DNA of 36,311 nt, taken from NCBI GenBank assembly GCA_025980435.1, contig JAICXK010000017.1, positions 1 to 36,311 on the forward strand, given 5' to 3'. Position numbers and translations under genes: made by a program. The DNA comes from Bryobacteraceae bacterium. GTDB taxonomy: Bacteria; Acidobacteriota; Terriglobia; Bryobacterales; Bryobacteraceae. Below, piece after piece: positions 1 through 7,260 of the stretch (the stretch's first letter is position 1; each line of letters starts with the position of its first letter). The notes under the pieces are model-generated. The model was given only the letters and a program-made list of their open reading frames with translations. It was not told the DNA's origin and searched no databases.

Positions 1-464
1 CGCAGCACAACGACCGTCCGATAGTCCTCCGGCAACCTGTCGACTGCGCGTTCAAGGATGATCTTCAGCTCGTGATCATAGGTCTGGTGTTCCGGATTCT
101 CGCTCTGCCCCGTGTTCCTCGCGGTCATATGTAGCTCTGCATTCGGAAATGAGTCCAGTTCTTCAGTCCTTGCGCGTTTCCGAACTCGCGCCAGTGCTTC
201 GTGAATCGCAATCCGGGTCAGCCAGGTCGAAAACTGTGCCGTGCCCCTGAAATCTGCAAGATGCTCGTAGGCCCGAACGTAGGTCTCCTGCATCACATCT
301 TCCGCATCGGCCTCATTCCGCAGAATGGAGCGACCCACCCGAAACAGCCGTTGGTTGTAGCGGCGCATCAGGATTTCATAAAGCGCCGTCTCGCCCGCGC
401 GAACCCGCCGGACAACCTCCGTATCGGGGATCGCATCCCACGTAGCGCGATCCGCCTCCGCCAT
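1..464 (-). CDS. ECF-type RNA polymerase sigma factor (C-terminus cut by window edge)
   Basis: About 154 N-terminal residues are visible on the complement strand. Region 2 is clear: a helix ending in LMRRYNQRLFRVGRSILRN, then the acidic DAEDVMQETYVRAY core recognition segment and the FSTWLTRIAIHEAL DNA-melting segment (residues about 25-95). The start of region 4 (LPEDYRTVVVLR) runs off the left edge. The ATG at 464 is chosen because homology begins just after it. A TTG at 482 with an AGGAG eight bases upstream is an equally good alternative that adds six residues. A sigma-E-like promoter lies directly upstream (501-528), so the gene probably activates itself. No anti-sigma gene is seen inside the window; it could lie further left. 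The divergent DoxX cluster has a matching promoter. Confidence 0.93.
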   Translation of the reverse strand, partial: MAEADRATWDAIPDTEVVRRVRAGETALYEILMRRYNQRLFRVGRSILRNEADAEDVMQETYVRAYEHLADFRGTAQFSTWLTRIAIHEALARVRKRARTEELDSFPNAELHMTARNTGQSENPEHQTYDHELKIILERAVDRLPEDYRTVVVL

Positions 465-500
465 TACTTCCAAAGTGCCCAAAACACAATCTCCTACTAA

Positions 501-528
501 ACAGAGTTTGCAACTGTCGAAAGGTTCC
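501..528 (-). promoter_or_regulatory. Sigma-E-like promoter of the ECF sigma gene
   Basis: On the complement strand GGAACCT (528-522), a 16-base spacer and TCTGT (505-501) sit upstream of the sigma factor gene. This closely resembles the GGAACTT-N16-TCTGA consensus of RpoE-type ECF factors. It suggests autoregulation. Transcription would start near 494, about 30 bases before the ATG at 464. Confidence 0.6.
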
Positions 529-551
529 CACTTTGTTGCGCATTCTTTCCT

Positions 552-579
552 GCAACCTGATCGAGGCCCGGCACTCTGT
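552..579 (+). promoter_or_regulatory. ECF-type promoter of the DoxX cluster
   Basis: GCAACCT (552-558), 16 bases and TCTGT (575-579) match the divergent sigma gene promoter at all but one base of the two elements, with identical spacing. The predicted transcript would begin near 586, about 32 bases before the DoxX ATG. This is the sequence basis for assigning the cluster to the sigma factor. Confidence 0.55.
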
Positions 580-617
580 ACTTACGCAAGGGGTTGAGAA
601 AGGAACCTTTAAAGATT

Positions 618-1055
618 ATGAACTGGAATAAAAAGCTGAACTCCTGTTGGTGGGCTCTCCGGGTCGGCATTGGCCTGGCCGCCTGTCTGGCGGGTTTGGA
701 TAAGAACTTTGACCTGCTAACGAACTGGGATATGTATCTGAGCCCTGCCGTAGCCGGCATGCTGCCGGTCAGTGGAAGGGCATTTATGCTCATCATTGGC
801 CCGGTTGAAATCCTTGTGGGACTAGCCATTCTTACACGATGGACCCGAATCGGGGCTTACGCGGCAGCGGCTTGGCTGGCCCTAATTGCTCTTCAGTTGA
901 TAATGACTGGTACGTTTTATGATCTTGCGGTCCGGGATATCGAAATTGCCATTGCCGCATACGTGCTTGCCAATTTGACCGAGCTCCGTTCCGCCGCTGA
1001 TCCAACCCGGGTGGTAGAAGAAGGCCGATTGAGACGTCAGGTCTCCGTGAGGTAA
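618..1055 (+). CDS. DoxX-family membrane protein
   Basis: A 145-residue hydrophobic protein with four predicted membrane helices. The first, after a basic N-terminus (MNWNKKL), reads ALRVGIGLAACLAGLDK, the G-rich first helix ending in a charged patch that is usual in DoxX/DoxD-like proteins. Helices near residues 50-75, 80-100 and 110-128 follow. DoxX-type proteins are often tied to redox or thiol stress, but the substrate here is unknown. The ATG at 618 is preferred to an upstream in-frame TTG at 594. The only upstream purine-rich site is AGGAA at 601-605, which is a little distant. It leads a cluster with a secreted Cys protein (33 bases downstream) and an FAD monooxygenase, and has an ECF-type promoter. 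Confidence 0.85.
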   Translation: MNWNKKLNSCWWALRVGIGLAACLAGLDKNFDLLTNWDMYLSPAVAGMLPVSGRAFMLIIGPVEILVGLAILTRWTRIGAYAAAAWLALIALQLIMTGTFYDLAVRDIEIAIAAYVLANLTELRSAADPTRVVEEGRLRRQVSVR

Positions 1056-1088
1056 CCGGGAGGAAGTTTTTATTAAGGAGGAAAATCG

Positions 1089-1424
1089 ATGAAAGCTACT
1101 AAACGGTTTGCCATTGTTCTGTTTCTTGTGCTGCCGGGACTGTGCGCGGCAGAGACTTGGAAAGACGTTTCCCTCGTGGACGTGAACTGCTCGACGAAGG
1201 CAAAAGCCAATGCGGATGCCCACACGCGCCAGTGCGCTTTGCAATGCTCCAGGAGCGGTTACGGTATCGTAACTGCCGATGGAGATTTTTTGAAGCTGGA
1301 TGCAAAGGGGAATGCCGAAGCAGTCAACCTCTTGAAGAACTCCAAAAAAGAGAACCATCTGAGAGTTACAGTTAACGGCGAGCGCGAAGGAGACGCCATC
1401 AAAGTTCAATCGCTCCAGATGTGA
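1089..1424 (+). CDS. Small secreted protein with conserved-looking cysteines
   Basis: A 111-residue protein with an N-terminal signal peptide: basic MKATKR, a hydrophobic core, and probable cleavage near LCAA/E at residues 18-20. The mature part starts with a TWKDVSLVDVNC segment and has three cysteines (VNC, RQC, LQC) in its first half, suggesting a disulfide or a metal or heme contact. A beta-rich C-terminus follows (LRVTVNGEREGDAIKVQSL). The start is firm: AAGGAGG at 1075-1081 sits seven bases before the ATG. It lies between DoxX and an FAD monooxygenase, probably in one transcript. I recognise the type as a common acidobacterial hypothetical protein but know no function for it. Confidence 0.85.
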   Translation: MKATKRFAIVLFLVLPGLCAAETWKDVSLVDVNCSTKAKANADAHTRQCALQCSRSGYGIVTADGDFLKLDAKGNAEAVNLLKNSKKENHLRVTVNGEREGDAIKVQSLQM

Positions 1425-1477
1425 TGCTTCTCGTCGGCGCCCGCGCCTGGGGTGAGATCATCGTCCAAGGGCTTGCG

Positions 1478-2794
1478 ATGGCGCTTCAGACACTGGAAAC
1501 GACTTGCTGTATCGTTGGCGGCGGCCCGGCCGGCATGATGCTGGGCTATCTGTTGGCTCGCGCGGGAGTGCCGGTGACGGTGCTCGAGAAGCATAACGAT
1601 TTCTTTCGCGATTTTCGCGGCGACACAGTGCATCCCTCCACTCTGGAGCTGATGTATGAACTGGGGCTGCTCGAAGATTTCTTGAAAGTGCCGCATCAGC
1701 AGTTAACGTCCGTAGGTGGCGTGTTCGGCGGCTTTCCATTTCAGGCGGCAAACTTCCGCCACGTGCCCACGCATTGTAAGTTCGTCGCGCTGATGCCGCA
1801 ATGGGATTTCCTAAGCTTTATTTCTAAACGCGCGAAGACTTTCCCGGCTTTTCGGCTTCGAATGCACTACGAAGCCGTCGACCTGCTTCGCGAAAACGGG
1901 CGCGTGCTTGGAGTGAAAGCCAGGACTCCCGAAGGCGATGTGCATATCCGGGCTGACTTGGTGGCCGGCTGCGATGGGCGCCATTCCACAACGCGGAAAG
2001 CCGCACGGTTGGAAGTGCAGGAATTTGGGGTCCCGATCGATGTGCTCTGGTTTCGTATCAGCCGGGTTGGCAACGACCCAGAACAGCTTTTCGGAAACAT
2101 CAATTTCGGCAAAGTCCTGATCCTGATCAACCGGGGCGATTATTTTCAGGCGGGATTCATCATCCGGAAGGGCTCTTTCGAGGAAATGCAGCGGAAGGGT
2201 CTCGAAGCGTTCCGGCAAAGTGTCCACCAGATCGCGCCTTATCTGGGGGACCGGATAGAGGAGTTGAAGGACTGGGCTCAGATCAAGCTGTTATCGGTTC
2301 AAATTAACCGCCTTACACGCTGGCACAGGCCGGGGCTTTTGTGCATCGGCGATGCCGCGCATGCAATGTCGCCGGCGGGCGGGGTCGGTATCAATCTCGC
2401 GATTCAGGATGCCGTAGCCGCAGCGAATCTGCTGGCGCAACCGCTCCTGCACGGGTGTATCACTGAAGCTCTCCTGGCCCGGGTACAACGGCGGCGAGAG
2501 CTTCCTACGCGCATTACGCAACGGATGCAGGTGAATGCTCATAAAGTATTCGAACATGTTTTTCAGAATCCCGGTCCGCTCAAAGTACCGTGGCAACTGA
2601 AAATGGGATCACGCATTCCGGGTGTGCAGCGCGTGCTTGCACGTGTAGTAGGGGTTGGCATTCGTCCGGAGCACATTTCAGGCGTGAGGAATCGGCCGGT
2701 TTTTGGTGGCCGCCTGGTAAGGGGTATTGCTGTGTGTGCCGGTGCGATCACGGCAGTTACTGTTGCTTATCGCTTATGGCGCGTCCAAAACTAA
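1478..2794 (+). CDS. FAD-dependent monooxygenase (PHBH/UbiH-like)
   Basis: A 438-residue flavoprotein of the aromatic hydroxylase type. The Rossmann dinucleotide motif GGGPAG is at about residues 14-19. The fingerprint GCDGRHSTTR is near residue 165, and the second FAD motif GDAAHAMSPAGGVGINLAIQD is near residue 290. Such enzymes hydroxylate or epoxidise aromatic or isoprenoid substrates using NAD(P)H and oxygen; the substrate here is unknown. The ATG at 1478 is chosen because AAGGG lies seven bases upstream and the FAD motif follows closely. A GTG at 1421 overlapping the preceding stop would add 19 unconserved-looking residues. It is the third gene of the DoxX cluster. A hydrophobic C-terminal stretch (AVCAGAITAVTVAYRLW) could anchor it to the membrane. 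Confidence 0.92.
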   Translation: MALQTLETTCCIVGGGPAGMMLGYLLARAGVPVTVLEKHNDFFRDFRGDTVHPSTLELMYELGLLEDFLKVPHQQLTSVGGVFGGFPFQAANFRHVPTHCKFVALMPQWDFLSFISKRAKTFPAFRLRMHYEAVDLLRENGRVLGVKARTPEGDVHIRADLVAGCDGRHSTTRKAARLEVQEFGVPIDVLWFRISRVGNDPEQLFGNINFGKVLILINRGDYFQAGFIIRKGSFEEMQRKGLEAFRQSVHQIAPYLGDRIEELKDWAQIKLLSVQINRLTRWHRPGLLCIGDAAHAMSPAGGVGINLAIQDAVAAANLLAQPLLHGCITEALLARVQRRRELPTRITQRMQVNAHKVFEHVFQNPGPLKVPWQLKMGSRIPGVQRVLARVVGVGIRPEHISGVRNRPVFGGRLVRGIAVCAGAITAVTVAYRLWRVQN

Positions 2795-2821
2795 GCTCTT
2801 GTCCCCAATGCCGCCGGCAAC

Positions 2822-3205
2822 TTACCACGACAGCACATTCATCCCACGAACCCGTCGGAAATGAGTGTCTCGGGTCGCCAGTCGGTAGCCGTGTTCCCGT
2901 ACTGTGGCAGCAATCCAGATATCGTTCGTCGGTATCGGTTGCCCCACCGCCTTTAATTCATACCGGATCTCGGCGTAATGACGCGCAGTGTTTGGACCGA
3001 CTGAAAAGAGCACAAAAGTGCTCAGGTGCCGGCTCAGCCAACTCTCCTACCGGGGTCTATAACGCGATTGGCGAATTCCAAACAAATACTCGCCAAGCAC
3101 TACTGACGGCAGAGCCAATTCGTTCTCTACTGCGATGGCGCTTCGCAAATCAGGGTCGCCATCGGCAAAGGCCGAGAGCGTGTTGGTGTCAAAGATCAGC
3201 GCCAT
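2822..3205 (-). pseudogene. vapC: VapC-type PIN-domain toxin, broken by an internal stop
   Basis: From the ATG at 3205 the reading frame gives MALIFDTNTLSAFADGD, a canonical PIN-domain start with Asp6, and continues to Glu39 in VVLGEY. Codon 53 (3049-3047) is TAG. Beyond it the same frame continues without a shift as ESWLSRHLST..., with the third PIN acidic site TNDIWIAA (Asp95) and ends at a TAA at 2822-2824. The total would be 127 residues, normal VapC length. A single nonsense change therefore removes half of the toxin, including the downstream catalytic acids. An internal GTG at 3013 could make a short C-terminal piece, unlikely to be active. The start overlaps the end of vapB by ten bases, the usual coupled layout. 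Confidence 0.85.
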
Positions 3206-3453
3206 TCTTCTTCACCAATCGATTCAAATTCCGCCGCGATGATTCGATCGATTCGCAGATTCTCGCGATGCAAGGTTCGCAGACCGCCGAAGGCAGCTTC
3301 CCACGGCTTGCTCCTGTTCTGTTCCGGAGCTAGTCGCCGGAGGCGGTCGTTCACCGCTTCCGCGAAGAAGTCTTTCAGACTTTTGCCCTGTTCGGCGGCT
3401 GCGGCTTTGGCCTTCCGGAAAAGCGTATCGGGGAGTTCCACGGTGGTCTTCAC
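3196..3453 (-). CDS. vapB: VapB-type ribbon-helix-helix antitoxin
   Basis: An 85-residue protein starting MKTTVELPDTLFRKAKAAAAEQGKSL, a short beta strand followed by two helices, which is the ribbon-helix-helix DNA-binding fold of VapB/CopG antitoxins. The C-terminal half (residues 45-85) is acidic and probably the toxin-binding tail. It begins with GTG at 3453 just after GGGG, and a perfect inverted repeat (3457-3477) sits immediately upstream as a likely self-operator. The reading frame is intact while its toxin partner is broken. It can still be expected to bind DNA and repress its own promoter. Confidence 0.85.
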   Translation of the reverse strand: MKTTVELPDTLFRKAKAAAAEQGKSLKDFFAEAVNDRLRRLAPEQNRSKPWEAAFGGLRTLHRENLRIDRIIAAEFESIGEEEWR

Positions 3454-3456
3454 TGC

Positions 3457-3477
3457 CCCATTTCCAATAAAAATGGG
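3457..3477. promoter_or_regulatory. Inverted repeat, probable VapB operator
   Basis: CCCATTT and AAATGGG are exact inverted arms of seven bases separated by seven bases. The repeat lies 4 bases upstream of the vapB start, and a TTGACC -35-like element is at 3497-3492 on the complement strand. A bound antitoxin dimer here would cover the -10 region and ribosome-binding site. Confidence 0.5.
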
Positions 3478-3523
3478 TCGTCGGTACCAACGGTCAATCC
3501 GCAGATACTAGTCGGAGCGCCCC

Positions 3524-4564
3524 TTAACCAACTTCGATGAGCGCCGGCGGCTGTTGCACGGATTCCATCCCAGCCAATCCGCTTGGGGCGCCGGCTTGCC
3601 CGACTGATACTCTCGCCGAGAGACCCGCATGATCGGATGGCCACATCCCATCGGCAGTACGGTCGGATAGCCCGGTACCAACCAGGGAAGCGTGCATAAC
3701 CTCTACCGGACCGCGGCACATAATCCAGTCGATCCGCTCCCTAAGTGCCGCTTGCGGGCTGCGAAGCTCTTCATCGCGCCCGGAGGTCTGGCCGGGGCCT
3801 GTGCCGGCAGATTCCCATGAATCCATATACCCGGCATTTTTCAGGGTTTGCCACGCAGGGGATCCCGGCTGGCTGTTGAAATCTCCGGTCAGAATAACCG
3901 CCTTGCTGGTCTTCCCGGGCCCGTCGAGGATCTCGGCAAGTTGCGCGGGCTGTACTGCGGGGCTGAAATATTCCAGATGAGTTGTGATGATTCGCACTTC
4001 CTGACCATTCGCTAGCAGGTCCACGGAAGCCCAGTTCCGCTTGATCTCGAAGGGCTCGCCATCCAGGGTTGTTCGCAGATTTGCCGCAAAGTGCCCCGTT
4101 TGGGGCTTCGCCCACTCGAATCCGTTTGCTTGGCGGCCCGCACGAAGCAGAAGCGCAAGGGAATCCTCCAACCGGATGTCAGGTCCCTGTGAGGCAGGCA
4201 GTAACACGTCGATGCCCCGGGAGCGTGCTGCTGCAAAATACGTTTCGCCCCTCGCGGCCAGGGCTTCGAGCAAAATACTGAGAAAGTCATATTCCACGCT
4301 CTCCGGACTGGGATACTGACGGAGGGGGCGTCGGTAAAGCGAAGACCACCGGCAAAGCTCCTGCAACGCAACTACATCGGGCCGCTCGCGGCAGATGGCC
4401 GCGGCTATCTTTTTCGCTCTGGCTCGAAAATCTGTTCGATTCACCGTATCCCAAACCGCAGCTACCCTTGCGGGCAGCAGGGCAGAATCCACCGCTAGAA
4501 CACGGCTAACGTCGGCCCCCAGGTAGAGGTTCCAACTCATGATCGAAAGGGCGAATTTCGGCAT
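3524..4564 (-). CDS. Endonuclease/exonuclease/phosphatase-family protein
   Basis: A 346-residue protein of the DNase I-like metal-dependent phosphoesterase fold. Recognisable motifs are IMSWNLYLGADV (Asn12) at the N-terminus, DVVALQELCRW (catalytic Glu) near residue 65, IITTHLEYF near 190, GDFNSQPGSPAW near 225, and the C-terminal SDHAGLSARV (Asp-His pair) near 310. All the metal and catalytic residues of the family therefore appear present. There is no signal peptide. Members act on nucleic acids, phosphoinositides or sphingomyelin, so the substrate cannot be named. The ATG at 4564 is the first one before the conserved NLYLGAD segment. The Shine-Dalgarno is weak. It is a single-gene unit with vapBC downstream. 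Confidence 0.88.
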   Translation of the reverse strand: MPKFALSIMSWNLYLGADVSRVLAVDSALLPARVAAVWDTVNRTDFRARAKKIAAAICRERPDVVALQELCRWSSLYRRPLRQYPSPESVEYDFLSILLEALAARGETYFAAARSRGIDVLLPASQGPDIRLEDSLALLLRAGRQANGFEWAKPQTGHFAANLRTTLDGEPFEIKRNWASVDLLANGQEVRIITTHLEYFSPAVQPAQLAEILDGPGKTSKAVILTGDFNSQPGSPAWQTLKNAGYMDSWESAGTGPGQTSGRDEELRSPQAALRERIDWIMCRGPVEVMHASLVGTGLSDRTADGMWPSDHAGLSARVSVGQAGAPSGLAGMESVQQPPALIEVG

Positions 4565-4634
4565 CTTCTGAAGAAGAGAGCCGCGGTTGGAAAAATTCTT
4601 ATCGGTTACGCCCTCATGAGGCGGTCACGGCAGA

Positions 4635-4662
4635 TTGCCTCTGCGGCTGGCCGTGTTATGCT
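4635..4662 (+). promoter_or_regulatory. Putative housekeeping promoter upstream of deoC
   Basis: TTGCCT (4635-4640), 16 bases and TATGCT (4657-4662) form a reasonable -35/-10 pair. Transcription would start near 4669, leaving a leader of about 45 bases before the deoC ATG at 4716, or a nearly leaderless message for the in-frame ATG at 4671. Confidence 0.35.
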
Positions 4663-4715
4663 TGACGCACATGCGCGTCCGGCGCGTGAATCTCGCCTCC
4701 CGATTCATCGAAAAC

Positions 4716-5468
4716 ATGAGCGTTGACGAGACACTGGAAAATCCAAAGACCGCCGCGTCACTGATTGATCATACGGTTCTGAGACCAGAAGCCACGCAGG
4801 AAGACATCGCAAGCGCTTGCGCGGAAGCTCGTCAGTTTGGGTTCGCATCGGTTTGCGTCAACCCGTACTGGGTTCGTTTCGCTGCTGCCGCCTTGGACGG
4901 TTCAGATGTTAAAGTTTGTGCGACGGTAGGCTTCCCATTGGGTGCAAATGAATCCACTACAAAATTGGCGGAGGCCGATCTGGCCTTGTTGGAAGGTGCG
5001 AAAGAACTGGATATGGTTCAGAATATCGGCGCGCTCCGGTCCGGCCATTTGGAAGTCCTTCGGAAGGAAATCCGACAACTCGTGGAGCGAGCACATGCCC
5101 AGGGCGCCATTCTTAAAGTGATACTGGAAACTTGCCTCCTTTCCGATCAAGAGAAGAAGTCGGCGTGTCATATTGCGGTCGAATCTGGCGCGGATTTTAT
5201 CAAAACTTCAACCGGATTCTCAAAATCGGGCGCAACGCTGGAAGATGTGCGGCTCATGCGTCAAATTGCGGGCAACTCCGCAGGTGTGAAGGCGGCCGGC
5301 GGCATCCGGACATTCGAAATGCTCAGGACCATGGTGCTCGCCGGAGCCAATCGCATCGGTACCAGCGGGGGAGTGCAAATCATACGGGAGCTTGAAGGCG
5401 GCGCGCCTGCCAAAACTCAACCTTTGCCCGCTACCCACGTGCCAGGCGGTCATCCAAATACATATTGA
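4716..5468 (+). CDS. deoC: Deoxyribose-phosphate aldolase
   Basis: A 250-residue class I aldolase that splits 2-deoxyribose 5-phosphate into glyceraldehyde 3-phosphate and acetaldehyde in deoxynucleoside catabolism. The Schiff-base lysine is Lys163 in GADFIKTSTGF. The second lysine of the active site is Lys192 in GVKAAGGIRT, and the acid Asp99 is in KELDMVQNIG. The start IDHTVLRP is typical. The ATG at 4716 gives a normal family length, while in-frame starts at 4671 and upstream add residues without similarity; none has a clear Shine-Dalgarno. The stop overlaps the ATG of the next gene by one base, so it is probably co-transcribed with the phosphatase gene and perhaps lysA. Confidence 0.95.
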   Translation: MSVDETLENPKTAASLIDHTVLRPEATQEDIASACAEARQFGFASVCVNPYWVRFAAAALDGSDVKVCATVGFPLGANESTTKLAEADLALLEGAKELDMVQNIGALRSGHLEVLRKEIRQLVERAHAQGAILKVILETCLLSDQEKKSACHIAVESGADFIKTSTGFSKSGATLEDVRLMRQIAGNSAGVKAAGGIRTFEMLRTMVLAGANRIGTSGGVQIIRELEGGAPAKTQPLPATHVPGGHPNTY

Positions 5469-7252
5469 TGGCTACGACACGTAAATCTCAGGTGCGCTTC
5501 CGCGAGCGGGTGGAATTGCTCGACTTTCTTCTGGAAGTCAGTACCGTTACTGCCGAGACTCTGGATCTGGACCGGCTGCTGTCGAACGTCGCGGAGATTG
5601 TCAAGGAGGTGGTGCCCTACGAGCTTTTCGCCATTCTCCTGTACAACGAACGGAGCCGCGCCTTACGCATGCGGTACTCGATCGGCCATCGCGATGAGGT
5701 GGCGAAAAGCCTGTCCATTCATCTGGGTGAAGGCATAACAGGTTGGGCGGCTCAATCCCGTCAGCCGACCCTTCTCGGCGATGTACGCACCGATTCGCGA
5801 TACCTGAACGCGTTGGATGCCGTGCGCGCCGAGTTGGCTGTTCCCATGCTCGTGCGCGGCAAACTCGTCGGGATCATCGATCTGCAATCCACCCGTGTCA
5901 ACGCTTTCTCCGAACAAGACAAAGCTTTGCTCGCGCTCATCGCCAGCCGCGTCGGAACAGCGATAGACAACGCCCGTCTGTACCGGCGGGTAAACGGCCA
6001 GAACCGGACTTTGCGGGTTCTCGCCCATCTATCCCAGGAGTTCAGCTCCATTCTGGAAATCGATGAGCTGCTGACCAAAATCACGGTTACGATACGAGCG
6101 TTAATCAACTTTGATGCATTCAGCGTCTACCTCGTCGATCTGGAGAGAAATCTACTCCGCTGCCGGTTCAGCCAGCGCTACGACGAAAAGGCGACTATCG
6201 AAACTATTGAAATCGGGAAGGGAATCACCGGCGCGGCGGCCGAATCGCGACAGGTGATACGCGTTGCGGATGTAACTCAGGACCCGCGTTACATCGCCGC
6301 ACACAGCGATATCCGTTCGGAAGTCGCGGTTCCGCTCATTCTGCGCGACCGCGTGATCGGGGTTCTGGACCTGGAGAGCGTGCGCCTGGCGTTCTTCACC
6401 GATGATCATGTCCGCGCTCTTACGCTCCTTGCGCCCCAGATTGCGACCTCGGTTGAAAACGCCAGGCTGTATCAGGAACTTGCGCAGCGTGAACAGCGCA
6501 TGGAGCAGGATCTGCAGGCCGCTTACAAACTTCAATCCCTGCTGATGCCGCGAGCGATTTCGGGAGTTGCCGGAGTCGAAATCGGCCTGAATTCGCGGCC
6601 CGCCCGCGAGATCAGCGGCGACCTCTACAACTTTTTCGAGCCCGGAGACGAGTACACTCTGATTGCATTCGGCGATGTGAGCGGGAAGGGAGCAGCCGCG
6701 GCGCTCTATGGCGCGCTTATCACCGGGCTTTTGCGCATGCTTGCTCCCAGGCGGCACAGCCCATCGGAGCTTATGAAATCTCTGAACGAGGCGCTTCTAG
6801 AGCGAAGAGTGGACGCCCAGTATGCAACGTTATCTCTGATTACCTGGACGGCGCGGACCCGAACGTTCACGGTAGTCAGTGCCGGAACTCTTCCGCCTAT
6901 GCTCTGCCGGGCTGGAAAGATTATCGACTCCCGCGCCGAGGGCATGCCCATCGGGCTCCTCGAAGACCAACAGTACGATCAGGTCGAAATCACCGCTGAA
7001 GCTGACGATCTGCTGATCTTGTATTCCGATGGCGTTGAAGACCAACTGGGCGATCATAGCTCGCCCGATTCCATCGCCGTTGATGACGATCCCGAGACGT
7101 ACGGACGGGGCCGGTTGAAAAAGGTAGTCACTACTCATTACAAACTTCCGCCTCAGCAGATTGTGAAGAAGATATTCAATGACATCGACGTTTTCCGCGG
7201 CGCAACTCCGCTAACGGACGACCAGACCGTCATTGCGCTTAGGGTGCTTTGA
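5468..7252 (+). CDS. GAF-GAF-PP2C (SpoIIE/RsbU-type) protein phosphatase
   Basis: A 594-residue cytoplasmic signalling protein. Two GAF sensor domains cover about residues 30-170 and 195-338; each has the LGEGITGWAAQ / IGKGITGAAAE type core and a VPLILRDRVIGVLDLES-like strand pair. A short coiled linker (AQREQRMEQDLQAAYKLQSLLMP) leads to a SpoIIE-type PP2C domain at about 370-590. Its metal-binding acids are present: EISGDLY, FGDVSGKGAAAALYG, LYSDGVEDQ, and DDQTVIAL. It is therefore likely an active Ser/Thr phosphatase. Relatives act on anti-anti-sigma proteins, but no STAS or anti-sigma gene is nearby. Its ATG overlaps the deoC stop, indicating translational coupling. The GAF ligand is unknown. 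Confidence 0.93.
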   Translation: MATTRKSQVRFRERVELLDFLLEVSTVTAETLDLDRLLSNVAEIVKEVVPYELFAILLYNERSRALRMRYSIGHRDEVAKSLSIHLGEGITGWAAQSRQPTLLGDVRTDSRYLNALDAVRAELAVPMLVRGKLVGIIDLQSTRVNAFSEQDKALLALIASRVGTAIDNARLYRRVNGQNRTLRVLAHLSQEFSSILEIDELLTKITVTIRALINFDAFSVYLVDLERNLLRCRFSQRYDEKATIETIEIGKGITGAAAESRQVIRVADVTQDPRYIAAHSDIRSEVAVPLILRDRVIGVLDLESVRLAFFTDDHVRALTLLAPQIATSVENARLYQELAQREQRMEQDLQAAYKLQSLLMPRAISGVAGVEIGLNSRPAREISGDLYNFFEPGDEYTLIAFGDVSGKGAAAALYGALITGLLRMLAPRRHSPSELMKSLNEALLERRVDAQYATLSLITWTARTRTFTVVSAGTLPPMLCRAGKIIDSRAEGMPIGLLEDQQYDQVEITAEADDLLILYSDGVEDQLGDHSSPDSIAVDDDPETYGRGRLKKVVTTHYKLPPQQIVKKIFNDIDVFRGATPLTDDQTVIALRVL

Positions 7253-7260
7253 CCGGCGCG

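Noticed and set aside
524-610. Inverted pair AAAGGTTCC (520-528) and GGAACCTTT (602-610), considered as a long hairpin or operator
   Set aside because: The left arm is explained by the -35 element of the sigma promoter; the right arm has no TCTGT at the proper distance and arms 73 bases apart are unlikely to act as one site.
1421-1477. GTG start at 1421 for the FAD monooxygenase
   Set aside because: It overlaps the previous stop codon, adds residues unrelated to the family, and the ATG at 1478 has a good ribosome-binding site.
2590-3333. Open frame of 247 codons on the plus strand across the monooxygenase end and vapBC
   Set aside because: It overlaps the end of the monooxygenase and all of the VapBC genes in antisense and has no recognisable domain.
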